A DNA stretch of 64,000 nucleotides. Origin: an uncultured Parafilimonas sp. (GTDB lineage Bacteria > Bacteroidota > Bacteroidia > Chitinophagales > Chitinophagaceae). Every line of letters starts with the position of its first letter. Within the stretch, counting starts at the first letter, position 1. Shown here piece by piece: positions 56,401-63,915 of the stretch. The position numbers and the translations under genes are program-made. The notes under the pieces were generated by a model, which did no database searches, was not told the DNA's origin, and worked only from the letters and a program-made list of their open reading frames with translations. The stretch spans positions 52,273 to 116,272 of the forward strand of contig CAIRZB010000070.1 of NCBI GenBank assembly GCA_903882935.1, written 5' to 3'.

Positions 56401-56499
56401 AAAGCACAAGCCGAGTACCTTGGCGGCACTATTGAGGTGTACAGTGTTTTACATGAGTGGACGGAGTTTGTAGTTTCCCTGCCAGACCAAGCATTGTAA
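53446..56499 (+). CDS. Membrane PAS-GAF histidine kinase
   Basis: A 1,017-residue kinase from ATG 53446 (MPSFIKISLLKRYLLVASGL). Two membrane helices (~10-32 and ~185-205) enclose a ~150-residue helical periplasmic region with HRVGKTTATEINRAYNLVD. Inside, a PAS domain (ENSQSLVTVTDEHFKLKYCN) is followed by a second PAS-like part, a GAF domain (~495-640; GHVVRTGDYYYCNDIDNDPAYA, IALPIKKRGKLYGLLSMYA) and a third PAS. The phosphoacceptor box is QFSYALSHYIRAPLSNILAF, and the ATPase domain has LLNAMQYAKAGSHP, KDYGQGIDL and GKGLGLYSVKAQAEYLGG. No response regulator lies nearby. Signal unknown. Confidence 0.92.
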   Translation: MPSFIKISLLKRYLLVASGLTVAGLVLFYYIIQQGLAGAQNLTRDETTVLNMLDNLDKLNGAFILIENNEKRILHRVGKTTATEINRAYNLVDSTLLAIDSFANGRFFSRSAIAEFITLSEQKMARSKQLIAPGNGGNQTAPKILLQNEIDDTLGNAYMRKYNALFATGRLYVLDFQKAHIDSSARAFATARIYCLLVFFGLLFVVWQSLKNLNRQERLINENKTYRDIIENSQSLVTVTDEHFKLKYCNSATERLLGKTNNELIGKSPELFFMPAIEGVSLAACVANAKAEGGWAGEFTATDASGNIVNLHSNISVLYNQRNELLGCFAVHSNVTALKLAQQKAESLSAELQQLNNELTSRVQEQTKFITEVFSRVNEDFVGADKQFAITYVNAAQVFSDRDIVLGQTNLLTILADITTAENVGIVKNAFDTQQPYSFEFIPTGNKSWFKLSIYPTATGLSLYFMNITNEKTAATELEKLKNLYNFSSVLNEMILRSVSEIAIFAGICKLAAGLEHIAFCVVTLYDEQNDRLIPIQWSGNGSDYLKSIAAIKPLSPETGKGPVGHVVRTGDYYYCNDIDNDPAYAPWRDSAAKRGFKSSIALPIKKRGKLYGLLSMYASVLHFFSDEGLAVVLRVIDNINYAMQNFAMAEDSKKAQEQLQLVSSAIDQRHSPVIVTDLQRNIIYANLAFCERAAMPVQKIVGRNIREVRALLPGGKAAPTDLDDILFKEHRWKGEFYSKDASGLETWELVAISAIHDSDGTVTHFSAISEDITERKKLEMEEKNLTINLMQSNRSLKQFSYALSHYIRAPLSNILAFKEILQEDMPEEELRFVFDSMIKSAEHIDLVIKDITPILHQQEASADHLEKIDFEQIMRRVSDNLAYMIEEKQAVIKADFDRAGFIVTVRSYIKSIFLNILLNAMQYAKAGSHPLVEIWTEKQGTNTLIHFKDYGQGIDLSKHKNELFGLYKRFNFSVPGKGLGLYSVKAQAEYLGGTIEVYSVLHEWTEFVVSLPDQAL

Positions 56500-56701
56500 T
56501 AGCAATACCACAAACGGCTATTTTACACATTTTAGGCGGTAGTCTTGCACATATTGTTAAACACTTCTAAGTACACTTACTCTTTTAAAATTTCCCATCT
56601 GATGGGGATGGTTGGCAACTAAATATAGTTGGAATGTCATTTCTTGTAATACAGGCAGCAAAAGCTGCAGGTATCTGTCCGCAAGTTTTTAACTTCTGCT
56701 A

Positions 56702-59365
56702 TTACTCGCTGCGCAGGCTTTTTACGGGGTTGGCGCGGGCTGCTTTTATGGCTTGGTAGCTTATGGTAGCCAGTGCTATAACAATGGCAGCAAGGCCACC
56801 TGCGGCAAACACCCACCAGCCAATGTTTATGCGGTACACATAATATTGCAGCCACTGGTGCATGTAGTACCATGCAATGGGTGCAGCTATTATAAACGCA
56901 ATGGTGATGAGGAGGATAAACTCCCTTGTAAACAGGTACACAATGTTTGTGGTGGTGGCACCAAGCACTTTGCGTATGCCAACTTCTTTAACGCGCTGTA
57001 CTGCCATAAACGATGCCAACCCATATAGGCCAAGGCAGCTTAGAAAAATAGCGATGCCTGCAAATATTTTATACAACTGCGCCAACTGGTTTTCCTGCTT
57101 GTAAAAGCTGTCAATTTTATCATCAAGAAAGCGGTACTCATACACAAAATCTGGAAAGGTTTGCTCCCACAATGTTTTAATGGACTGCATGGTGGCAGCT
57201 ATGTTGGTGGTGCCAAGCTTTATGGTGGCCTGGTTGTACATAGTGTTGTTGGTGGTAATAAGCAGGGGTGCGGGTTTGTTGCGCAGCGACCTGTCGTTAA
57301 AATCCTTCAACACACCTACTACCGGGCATTTTATATTATCACTCCAAATACTTATTTGCTTGTTTAAAATTTCATTGGGGTTGGTAATGCCCAGTCCCTT
57401 CATCAGCGATTCGTTTATTAAAAACTCCTTCGTCATTTTTGAGGGCTTCAGGTTTCGGCCCGCCACCAGGGCAAGCTTGTATGCAGGCACATATTCATTG
57501 TCGGCAAATTTGGTAATGGCTTTAAAGTCTTCTTCTTTAGTGGCGTGGTTGTACTTAAAGGTGCTCCACATATCGTTGGCATCTTCCACCGGTGTGTTTG
57601 AGTTAAAGCTAACTGCCTGCACGCCATTCATCAACAATAACTGTTGCTTTATGTACTCCATTTTACTAAGGCGCACACTATCTATGCGAAAGGGCACATT
57701 AACAACGGCATTTTTATCAAAGCCCAATGGCTGGTTAATAAAGTAATCCATTTGTTTTACAATTACCAGCGTGCCAATAATAAGCGCCTGTGCAATAATA
57801 AACTGGAACACCACCAGCCCGCGCCTTAGCGATATGCCTTTTACCGTACCCGCTGCCAGCTTGCCTTTTAACGCAGTAATGGGGCTGAAACGCGATAGTA
57901 CAATGGATGGATAAAAGCCCGCCAGCACTGTAACAGCGCCTGTAACGGCGAACAGGAATACGATGATGGCGGGGCTGCTTAGTATGCTGAAGGAGATGGA
58001 TAGCTCCAGCAACTGGTTTATATAAGGCAGTGCTAAAATTGTGATGCCTGCGGCAAGTATTACAGCAATGGTAACTATTAAAAAAGTTTCAACAATAAAC
58101 TGTAACTGTAATTGAAATTTATTGCTGCCCAATACTTTGCGCACACCAACTTCCTTACTGCGGTTAACCGCCTGTGCCGTGGAGAGGTTTACAAAATTAA
58201 CACAGGCAATGGCCAGTATAAAGGCGGCAATTAGCCACAATACATTAAGCAGTTGATGGCTTATGGCTTTGTTGCTGTAGTTACCGGTTTCAGTATCGTA
58301 ATGCACATCGGCCAGGGGTTGAATAATATAGCTGTCTTTATTGGTGGGGGATTGTACTTTTTTTGCAAACGCACTTAGCTGCTGGTTTATACCCGCTTCG
58401 TTGGTGTTTTGGGGCAGCATAAGGTAGCAGCCAAAATCGGGCGTGGTTTCATCCCAACTGGCATTGTTGGCCATCATGTACCCTATGTAACTGGTGTTGA
58501 TGCTTACAACAAGCTTCATCTGAAAGTCAGTATTGGCGGGTATTGCAGCCAGAATGCCGGATACTTTTAACACATCGGTACTGTGGTCGAACATAAAACC
58601 GCCCGATTGCAGTTTAAGCGTTTTACCCATGGCGTATTGCCAGTTGCCAAAATATTTTTCGGCAGTCTCTTTGGTAAGCAGTACGGTGTTAGGCTCTTTT
58701 AAAGCCGCGTAACTGCCTGCCAGCAAGGGATAGCTGAAGATGTTGAAGAAGGATGGTGTTGTATAAAACAGGCCGCGCGCTTCTTTAAACTGTTTAACAA
58801 TAGTGCCATCATCGCCGGGTACCAGCAGTTCATCGTTATGGCTGGCGTACACAGGGGTTACATCTTCCACCTGCGGGAAGGATGTTTTTAATGCCACAGG
58901 CATGGCATACGGCACTGTTTGCGCGTAGGTGGTGGTAGCAGCATCGGTATGATGGTATTGCGTAAGCACCCGGTAGGTGCGGGCTTTATTGGTATGAAAC
59001 GTATCGTAACTGGTTTGAAACTGTATAATGATAAATATCATCATACATACGGCTATGCCGGTAGCAAGCCCTGCTATGTTAATAAAAGCATAGCTTTTAT
59101 TGCGTACTAAATTGCGGAACGATGTTTTAAAATAATTACGTAACATGGCTTTGTAATTATACGGTGATTTTATATTAACTGACTTTATAAATGCTGGCCT
59201 GAAGTGTTTTAGCACATTGTACAAAAACAGCGCACGGGCTTTTGAGGGCATGTTTTGCTGCCGGTAAAAAAGCTCGGTAAGGTTGCCTTCAATCTCCTCC
59301 AGGTAATCTTCGCGGCAGTACCAGCGTAAAAACAGCAGCGGCCATTTGGGTGGTTTTACAATCAT
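56702..59365 (-). CDS. FtsX/MacB-type ABC transporter permease with permease-prefix domain
   Basis: An 887-residue membrane protein. Residues 1-70 are a cytoplasmic prefix (PLLFLRWYCREDYLEEIEGN) found in PadR-linked permeases. Then follow two MacB/FtsX units, each with a periplasmic MacB-PCD part and membrane helices: SFRNLVRNKSYAFINIAGLATGIAV, NFVNLSTAQAVNRSKEVGVRKVLGS and, at the end, SFMAVQRVKEVGIRKVLGATTTNIVYLFT. The predicted role is efflux of peptides or antibiotics, or envelope-stress transport. The ATPase subunit is not encoded here. The start overlaps the PadR stop by four bases (ATGA), so the two are co-translated. Confidence 0.92.
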   Translation of the reverse strand: MIVKPPKWPLLFLRWYCREDYLEEIEGNLTELFYRQQNMPSKARALFLYNVLKHFRPAFIKSVNIKSPYNYKAMLRNYFKTSFRNLVRNKSYAFINIAGLATGIAVCMMIFIIIQFQTSYDTFHTNKARTYRVLTQYHHTDAATTTYAQTVPYAMPVALKTSFPQVEDVTPVYASHNDELLVPGDDGTIVKQFKEARGLFYTTPSFFNIFSYPLLAGSYAALKEPNTVLLTKETAEKYFGNWQYAMGKTLKLQSGGFMFDHSTDVLKVSGILAAIPANTDFQMKLVVSINTSYIGYMMANNASWDETTPDFGCYLMLPQNTNEAGINQQLSAFAKKVQSPTNKDSYIIQPLADVHYDTETGNYSNKAISHQLLNVLWLIAAFILAIACVNFVNLSTAQAVNRSKEVGVRKVLGSNKFQLQLQFIVETFLIVTIAVILAAGITILALPYINQLLELSISFSILSSPAIIVFLFAVTGAVTVLAGFYPSIVLSRFSPITALKGKLAAGTVKGISLRRGLVVFQFIIAQALIIGTLVIVKQMDYFINQPLGFDKNAVVNVPFRIDSVRLSKMEYIKQQLLLMNGVQAVSFNSNTPVEDANDMWSTFKYNHATKEEDFKAITKFADNEYVPAYKLALVAGRNLKPSKMTKEFLINESLMKGLGITNPNEILNKQISIWSDNIKCPVVGVLKDFNDRSLRNKPAPLLITTNNTMYNQATIKLGTTNIAATMQSIKTLWEQTFPDFVYEYRFLDDKIDSFYKQENQLAQLYKIFAGIAIFLSCLGLYGLASFMAVQRVKEVGIRKVLGATTTNIVYLFTREFILLITIAFIIAAPIAWYYMHQWLQYYVYRINIGWWVFAAGGLAAIVIALATISYQAIKAARANPVKSLRSE

Positions 59366-59691
59366 TGGCCAAACTGTATTTTGGGTATCATATTATACAA
59401 GCTGGTGCGCAGCTCGTACTGGCTATCCAGCACCTGTTTGCCAATAGCGGTTATAACGTAGTATTTTTTACGCCTGCCGCCCCTGTCTTCCGTAATACCC
59501 CCAAAGCGCGATTTTACAAACCCTTTGTCTTCCAGCCGTTTAAGGGCCACATGCACGGCGCTGATGTTAATGTTTTTAGACAGCTTCTGCACCAGGCTGT
59601 CCTGTATGCTTACGCCATAAGCCTCATCGTGCAACGCCGCTACGGACAGCAGTACCAGTTCTTCAAATTCACCAAGGGAATGATGTTTCAT
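59362..59691 (-). CDS. PadR family transcriptional regulator
   Basis: A 109-residue winged-helix repressor, MKHHSLGEFEELVLLSVAAL at its start, with VHVALKRLEDKGFVKSRFG (recognition helix and wing) and GRRKKYYVITAIGKQVLDS. Short form without the extended C-terminal effector domain. It overlaps the FtsX-type permease gene by four bases and probably represses that transporter. The upstream 330 bases include A+T-rich DNA suitable for its operator, but no clear palindrome was located. Confidence 0.93.
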   Translation of the reverse strand: MKHHSLGEFEELVLLSVAALHDEAYGVSIQDSLVQKLSKNINISAVHVALKRLEDKGFVKSRFGGITEDRGGRRKKYYVITAIGKQVLDSQYELRTSLYNMIPKIQFGQ

Positions 59692-60437
59692 GCCGCTATT
59701 TACTTAACAAAAGTGAATGTAATAACAATTTTTATGTTGAAGGGGGCAATTCTGCAAACGGGGGGATTGTATCTGCAAACGGGGGAGGGGGCAACAAATA
59801 GTGTGGTTGGTGTGTGCGATTGGTTGATATGCAAACCCTGTGCATTTGTTTGCCAAAAACGTATAGCCGCATCACCGGGGTTTGATAGGTAAATAAGGCT
59901 AACAATATAATGGAGGAAAATATTTTTTTGTCTATGTCAAAATTCTGTTTCATATTCGCACCGCAATGGCATACAAAACATTAAATACTAATTGGTGGTG
60001 GCATACAAACTCCGGTCGGGGCTTGTAATGGCTATTGCCAGTATGTATCCAAACATATAAAAGCTTCGACAAACTTGTCGAAGCTTTTTTTATGCCCCTG
60101 CCCCCATCCCTCTAAAAGGGCGGTATGCAGAGGATGATATGCGCAATATATTACCCCCATCCCCTAAAGGGGGGTGAGGCAACGAATGATAACTGTATAT
60201 GGAGAGCCAAACCAAGTGAGTTTGATATTAAGGCAGCAGTAGTTGTGAGAGGTTGTGTTAAGCCCGGCGGTAATTTACTATGCGTTGTATTGCCGAATAG
60301 CGTTACCACAGTAAAAGAGTGCGACGCAAGCGACGATTGGATGAACTACGTAAGCCGGGTACCAAAAACCAAGAACACAAAACCGAGAACAAAGAACAAG
60401 GCATTGAGAACTTAGAACATAAACAGGATAGGGCTTT
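59692..60437. other. 745-base intergenic region: orphan terminator and degraded repeats
   Basis: No convincing protein-coding gene. It holds a plus-strand terminator at 60059-60091 with no gene before it. Degraded copies of the C5/G5-rich repeat lie at 60102-60180 (CCCCCATCCCTCTAAAAGGG and CCCCCATCCCCTAAAGGGG). An AAGAACAAAG-type low-complexity stretch (60360-60415) lies just before trpE. The first ~350 bases include the PadR upstream region. Confidence 0.5.
60059..60091 (+). terminator. Orphan intrinsic terminator upstream of trpE
   Basis: A 13-base-pair stem (AAAAGCTTCGACA 60059-60071 with TGTCGAAGCTTTT 60076-60088), a 4-base loop, and a T-run to 60091. A strong terminator, but there is no plus-strand gene in the preceding 3.5 kb; the genes there are on the minus strand. 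It may end a small RNA, or act on a long trp leader. Confidence 0.85.
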
Positions 60438-61856
60438 ATGAAAAAAATTACGATTAACACGAGTTGCAAGAAAATGCTATCGGATGTGTACACGCCAGTG
60501 GGCATTTACTTGCGTTTGCGCGACCGTTTTAGGGATACCATACTGTTGGAAAGCGCAGACAGCAGGGCGGCAGAGAACGGCTACTCATTTATAGGCATTA
60601 ATGCGATCGCTGGTATAGAAATAACCAATTATACCCAATTGGAAAGTAAGCTGCCGGGCCAAAAGCCACAAAAAAGCGCAATAAAGCAGGTGCATGATGT
60701 GCCACGGCTTATTTGGGATTTTATGGGCAACTTTTCGGTTGAAAAGGCTGCTGAAAAGGCCGCCGTTATTGCCCAGGGGCTTTTTGGCTACACTACTTTT
60801 GATGCCGTGCAGTTTTTTGAAACCATACAACTTAAAGCCCAAAAAACGCAGCCTGAAATACCGTTGATGCGCTACCGCCTTTACCAGTATGTGATAGTGA
60901 TAAACCATTTTAAGAGCGAACTTTTTTTATGTGAAAACCAAATAAACGGCCTAGAGAGCGAGATGGCGGCGGTGGAAAGCCTGATAAAAAGCAGGGATGT
61001 GCCAAGTTACCCCTTTAAGGCATCCGAAGAAGAAGGCTGCAACATGACGGATGAGGAATATAGGCAGATGGTGGAAAAGGGAATTAAAAGCTGTTTGCGT
61101 GGCGATGTTTTTCAGATTGTACTCAGCCGCAGGTTTACAAAAACCTTTACCGGCGATGAGTTTAACGTGTACCGCGCGTTGCGCAGTGTAAACCCCAGCC
61201 CTTACTTGTTTTATTTTGACTACGGTGATTATAAGTTGTTTGGCAGCAGCCCCGAATCGCAATTGCTTATTAACAACGGCAAAGCCATTGTACACCCCAT
61301 AGCCGGCACGTTTAAACGCACCGGCGACGATGAGAAAGACAAGGCACTTGCCGATGCATTGCTGGTGGATGCCAAGGAAAACGCGGAGCATACGATGTTG
61401 GTTGACCTTGCCCGTAACGACCTTAGCCGCCTGTGCAGCGAAGTAGAAGTGAGTAAATACCGCCAGGTGCATTATTACAGCCACGTGATACATATGGTGA
61501 GCGAAGTAACCGGCAAAGTGGAGCGCGATGCCAACCCGTTTTATTTATTAGCGGCCAGCTTTCCCGCAGGTACCTTGAGCGGGGCCCCCAAGTTTAAAGC
61601 GATGGAATTGATTGACGCTTACGAGCCAACACCCCGCAGTTATTACGGCGGATGCGTTGGTAGCATTGGTTTCAACGGCAGTTGCAACCACGCCATTATG
61701 ATACGTACTTTTTTAAGCAAACAAAACACGTTGCATTACCAGGCCGGCGCAGGCATTGTTGCCCTAAGCGACCCCGAGCTGGAATTACAGGAGGTAAACA
61801 ATAAGCTAGGGGCGTTGAAAAAGGCCATTGGTCTTGCTGAAGAACTTACCCCCTAA
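60438..61856 (+). CDS. trpE: Anthranilate synthase component I
   Basis: A 472-residue enzyme, chorismate + NH3 to anthranilate. The N-terminal regulatory motif LLES (residues 35-38, in DTILLESADSRAAENGYSFI) is the tryptophan feedback site. The catalytic half has FQIVLSRRFTKTFTGDEF, NPSPYLFYFDYGDYKLFGSSPE, HPIAGTFKRTGDDEKDKAL, LVDLARNDLSRLC, HMVSEVTGKVE, FPAGTLSGAPKFKAMELID and RSYYGGCVGSIGFNG. Length is normal. PabB is a possible alternative, but TrpG-type glutaminase lies nearby. No tryptophan-rich leader was found before it. It is separated from trpG by 780 bases of repeats and a dead gene. Confidence 0.94.
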   Translation: MKKITINTSCKKMLSDVYTPVGIYLRLRDRFRDTILLESADSRAAENGYSFIGINAIAGIEITNYTQLESKLPGQKPQKSAIKQVHDVPRLIWDFMGNFSVEKAAEKAAVIAQGLFGYTTFDAVQFFETIQLKAQKTQPEIPLMRYRLYQYVIVINHFKSELFLCENQINGLESEMAAVESLIKSRDVPSYPFKASEEEGCNMTDEEYRQMVEKGIKSCLRGDVFQIVLSRRFTKTFTGDEFNVYRALRSVNPSPYLFYFDYGDYKLFGSSPESQLLINNGKAIVHPIAGTFKRTGDDEKDKALADALLVDAKENAEHTMLVDLARNDLSRLCSEVEVSKYRQVHYYSHVIHMVSEVTGKVERDANPFYLLAASFPAGTLSGAPKFKAMELIDAYEPTPRSYYGGCVGSIGFNGSCNHAIMIRTFLSKQNTLHYQAGAGIVALSDPELELQEVNNKLGALKKAIGLAEELTP

Positions 61857-62018
61857 ATCCCCTAAAGGGGGACTTTCTGATGTAGGATGATAACTTTTTA
61901 TCAACCCCCTAAATCCCCCTAAAGGGGGACATTCTGATGTAGGATGATAACTTTTTATCAACCCCCTAAATCCCCCTAAAGGGGGACATTCTGATGTAGG
62001 ATGATAACTTTTTATGAT
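61848..62018. repeat. Three tandem copies of a 57-bp unit after trpE
   Basis: Three units with exact 57-base period (anchors TAACTTTTTA at 61891, 61948 and 62005). Each holds ACCCCCTAAATCCCCCTAAA, then GGGGGACATTCTGATGTAGG and ATGATAAC. The first copy has one C less and a T for A. The core is the reverse complement form of the C5/G5-rich repeat seen before hisD and trpG. It overlaps the trpE stop region. Confidence 0.85.
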
Positions 62019-62039
62019 ATATCGATGGGATGAAAAAAA

Positions 62040-62505
62040 ATGGATAAGGAAAATGATAAGAACACGAGGCATGAAGTTCCCCCTTTAGGGGGCGGAGGGG
62101 GTAAATCACCTTTCAAAAAAGACGGGATGTTTAATGAAGCAAACCCTTTGTTATTTGAAATGGCGAAGCGGTTGAGAAAGAACATGACTTTTGCTGAGAC
62201 TACATTATGGAACTATTTAAAAGCTGGCATTAATGGGTTGAGATTTAGAAGACAGCACCCCCATTGGAATTTATATTGCTGACTTTTATTGCCATTAGAT
62301 AAAATTGGTTGTAGAAATTGACGGAAGCATACATAACAATGCGGACGTTAAAGAACAGGATATAAAAAGAGAAAATGATTTGAAAGAATGGGGGTATTTA
62401 ATAATAAGATTTACAAACGAAAGAGTGATAAAAGAAACGGATAAAGTGTTAGAAGAAATAGAGGATGTTGTTGAAAATTTGCTGAATCAATCAAGCGTAA
62501 ACTGA
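62040..62505 (+). pseudogene. Dead DUF559 (Vsr-like endonuclease fold) gene
   Basis: The first frame reads MAKRLRKNMTFAETTLWNYL, KAGINGLRFRRQHPHWNLYC and stops at 62280-62282. One base less (an extra C in CACCCCCATTGG near 62263) would restore HPIGIYIADFYC, and then a TAG (near 62296) breaks the frame again before IKLVVEIDGSIHNNADVKEQ, DIKRENDLKEWGYLIIRFTN. The pieces together match DUF559. The start also contains a copy of the C5/G5-rich repeat (62074-62102, VPPLGGGGG). So: insertion of the repeat, one frameshift and one nonsense codon. Confidence 0.8.
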
Positions 62506-62589
62506 ATATATTTTGGCTTGTATATGCTAAGTTGGTAGGCTAAGAGCGATAAAAATTTAATAAGGCTAATAAAAAAAAACCTGCTTCCA

Positions 62590-62632
62590 AGTTCCCCCTT
62601 TAGGGGGCGGAGGGGGTAGGGCGGAGGGGGTT
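62590..62632 (+). repeat. C5/G5-rich repeat directly upstream of trpG
   Basis: GTTCCCCCTTTAGGGGGCGG then AGGGGG, extended by a second GGGCGGAGGGGG, ending at the trpG start (GGAGGGGGTTTATG). The last GGAGG lies six bases before the ATG, ideal Shine-Dalgarno spacing. Confidence 0.8.
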
Positions 62633-62633
62633 T

Positions 62634-63275
62634 ATGAAAATTTTAGTATTCGATAATTACGACAGCTTTACGTACAACTTGGTGCATTTGGTGGAGAAAA
62701 TACTGCACGAAAAAGTGGATGTATACCGCAACGACCAGATACCATTGGAAAAAGTGAAGGAGTACGACAGGATAATTCTGTCTCCGGGGCCGGGCATACC
62801 CGAAGAAGCGGGGTTGTTGCTGCCTTTGATAAAAGAATATGCTTCCAGCAAACCCATACTGGGCGTATGTTTGGGCCACCAGGCAATAGGCCAGGCGTTT
62901 GGGGGCAAGCTCACCAATTTGTCGAAAGTGTACCACGGGGTGGCGACGAAAATCATGACCGTGAATAGTGAATCCTCAAACGTGAACAACGATCCGCGTT
63001 CAGTCACGGCTTACGATGCACGTTTGACGATTCACGATTCTCGTTTCGGCTTGTTCGCTGGGCTTCCTTCTGAAATAACCGTGGGGCGCTACCATAGCTG
63101 GGTGGTTAGTGACGAAGGGTTCCCGGAGGAGTTGGAAATAACTGCGCGTGATGAAAATGGGATGATCATGGCTTTGCAACATAAAGCGTATGATGTTCAG
63201 GGGGTGCAGTTTCATCCAGAGAGCGTGTTGACACCAGATGGGGAGAGGATTATGCGTAACTGGCTTGGACGGTGA
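62634..63275 (+). CDS. trpG: Anthranilate synthase component II (glutamine amidotransferase), with repeat-derived insert
   Basis: A 213-residue glutaminase subunit that feeds NH3 to TrpE. Motifs: MKILVFDNYDSFTYNLVHL, LSPGPGIPEEAG, the nucleophile Cys79 in LGVCLGHQAIG, and His194/Glu196 in GVQFHPESVLTPDG. Residues ~109-137 (MTVNSESSNVNNDPRSV to TIHDSRFG) are an extra segment absent from normal TrpG proteins, which are ~25 residues shorter. Its DNA contains GTGAATAG/GATTCACGATTC words like the repeats after hisD. The insert keeps the frame, between two strands near the surface, so activity may be retained. A GGAGG from another repeat lies before the start. Confidence 0.93.
   Translation: MKILVFDNYDSFTYNLVHLVEKILHEKVDVYRNDQIPLEKVKEYDRIILSPGPGIPEEAGLLLPLIKEYASSKPILGVCLGHQAIGQAFGGKLTNLSKVYHGVATKIMTVNSESSNVNNDPRSVTAYDARLTIHDSRFGLFAGLPSEITVGRYHSWVVSDEGFPEELEITARDENGMIMALQHKAYDVQGVQFHPESVLTPDGERIMRNWLGR
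62958..63044. repeat. Palindromic GTGAATC-type repeat embedded in trpG
   Basis: About 87 bases (29 codons). The left arm has GTGAATAGTGAATCC and AAACGTGAAC. The right arm has the inverted words GCACGTTTGACGATTCACGA and TTCTCG. The two arms form a long imperfect hairpin. Same word family as 14454-14515. Confidence 0.7.
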
Positions 63276-63411
63276 TTTGGGGGGATTTTAAGGATTATAG
63301 GATGAGCGAAATATAAATTCTCTTATTAAGATTATTAAAGTAAAGTATCTAAAACATTTATCCTAACAAAACAATCAACAAAATCTGAATAATTTTTCCA
63401 AATCTTCGTCT

Positions 63412-63798
63412 ATGCCTGATGATAAATATAGGGAGATAACAGAGAAAATTATTGGTGCTGCTATGAAGGTACACTGAACACTTGGTAATGGGTTTCCTGA
63501 AGTTATTTATCAAAGGGCTTTGGCTTTACAAATGGAAGCAGACAACTTGAAATTTATAAAAGAGTGTAATATGGTTATCTACTACATGAATAAAAATATC
63601 GGAGAACGGAGGGTTGATTTTTTTGTTGAAGATAAAATTTGTGTAGAATTAAAAGCGATGATAAATCTTGAGCCAGTGCATTTTGCCCAGACGAGAAACT
63701 ATCTTGAAGCGTTTAATATGGAAGTTGGCCTTCTAATTAACTTTGGTTCAATAAGCCTTCAGTTCAAAAGACTCAGTAACACGAAGTATAATCCATAA
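63412..63798 (+). pseudogene. GxxExxY protein gene with nonsense codon
   Basis: From ATG 63412 the frame reads MPDDKYREITEKIIGAAMKVH, hits TGA at 63475-63477, and continues as TLGNGFPEVIYQRALALQME, CNMVIYYMNKNIGERRVDFFVEDKICVELKAM. The signature GxxExxY is GFPEVIY. Family members have a residue (often Ser or Arg) at the stop, so a single change, for example TCA to TGA, explains it. Otherwise intact and ~128 residues, the normal size. The family is related to PD-(D/E)xK-type nucleases; its role is unknown. Confidence 0.82.
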
Positions 63799-63915
63799 TG
63801 GAGATTCTGAAGGATTGAATTGATTTTGAGATTATAGAAGGTTACGTGGTTTAAAAAAAGAATAGGAATTAGCACTTAGGTCGCACTTTAAAATTAGAAG
63901 ATTTATATTTGCGAC

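Noticed and set aside
59732..59953. 73-codon minus-strand open frame between padR and trpE
   Set aside because: Pro-rich C-terminus from G/C-rich simple sequence, no domain pattern, no start context; it overlaps likely regulatory DNA.
60125..60415. 96-codon plus-strand frame before trpE
   Set aside because: It begins inside degraded repeats and ends in a low-complexity KTKNTKPRTKNK stretch; no recognisable protein pattern.
60421..60437. Trp attenuator before trpE
   Set aside because: No short frame with Trp codons was found in the 400 bases upstream, and the only terminator has no competing helix that I could find.
61848..62018. CRISPR-like array
   Set aside because: The whole 57-bp unit is repeated with no unique spacers, so it is a plain tandem repeat.
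61806..62072. Minus-strand frame with 19-residue repeats
   Set aside because: An artefact of the 57-bp DNA repeat, whose length is a multiple of three; not a likely protein.
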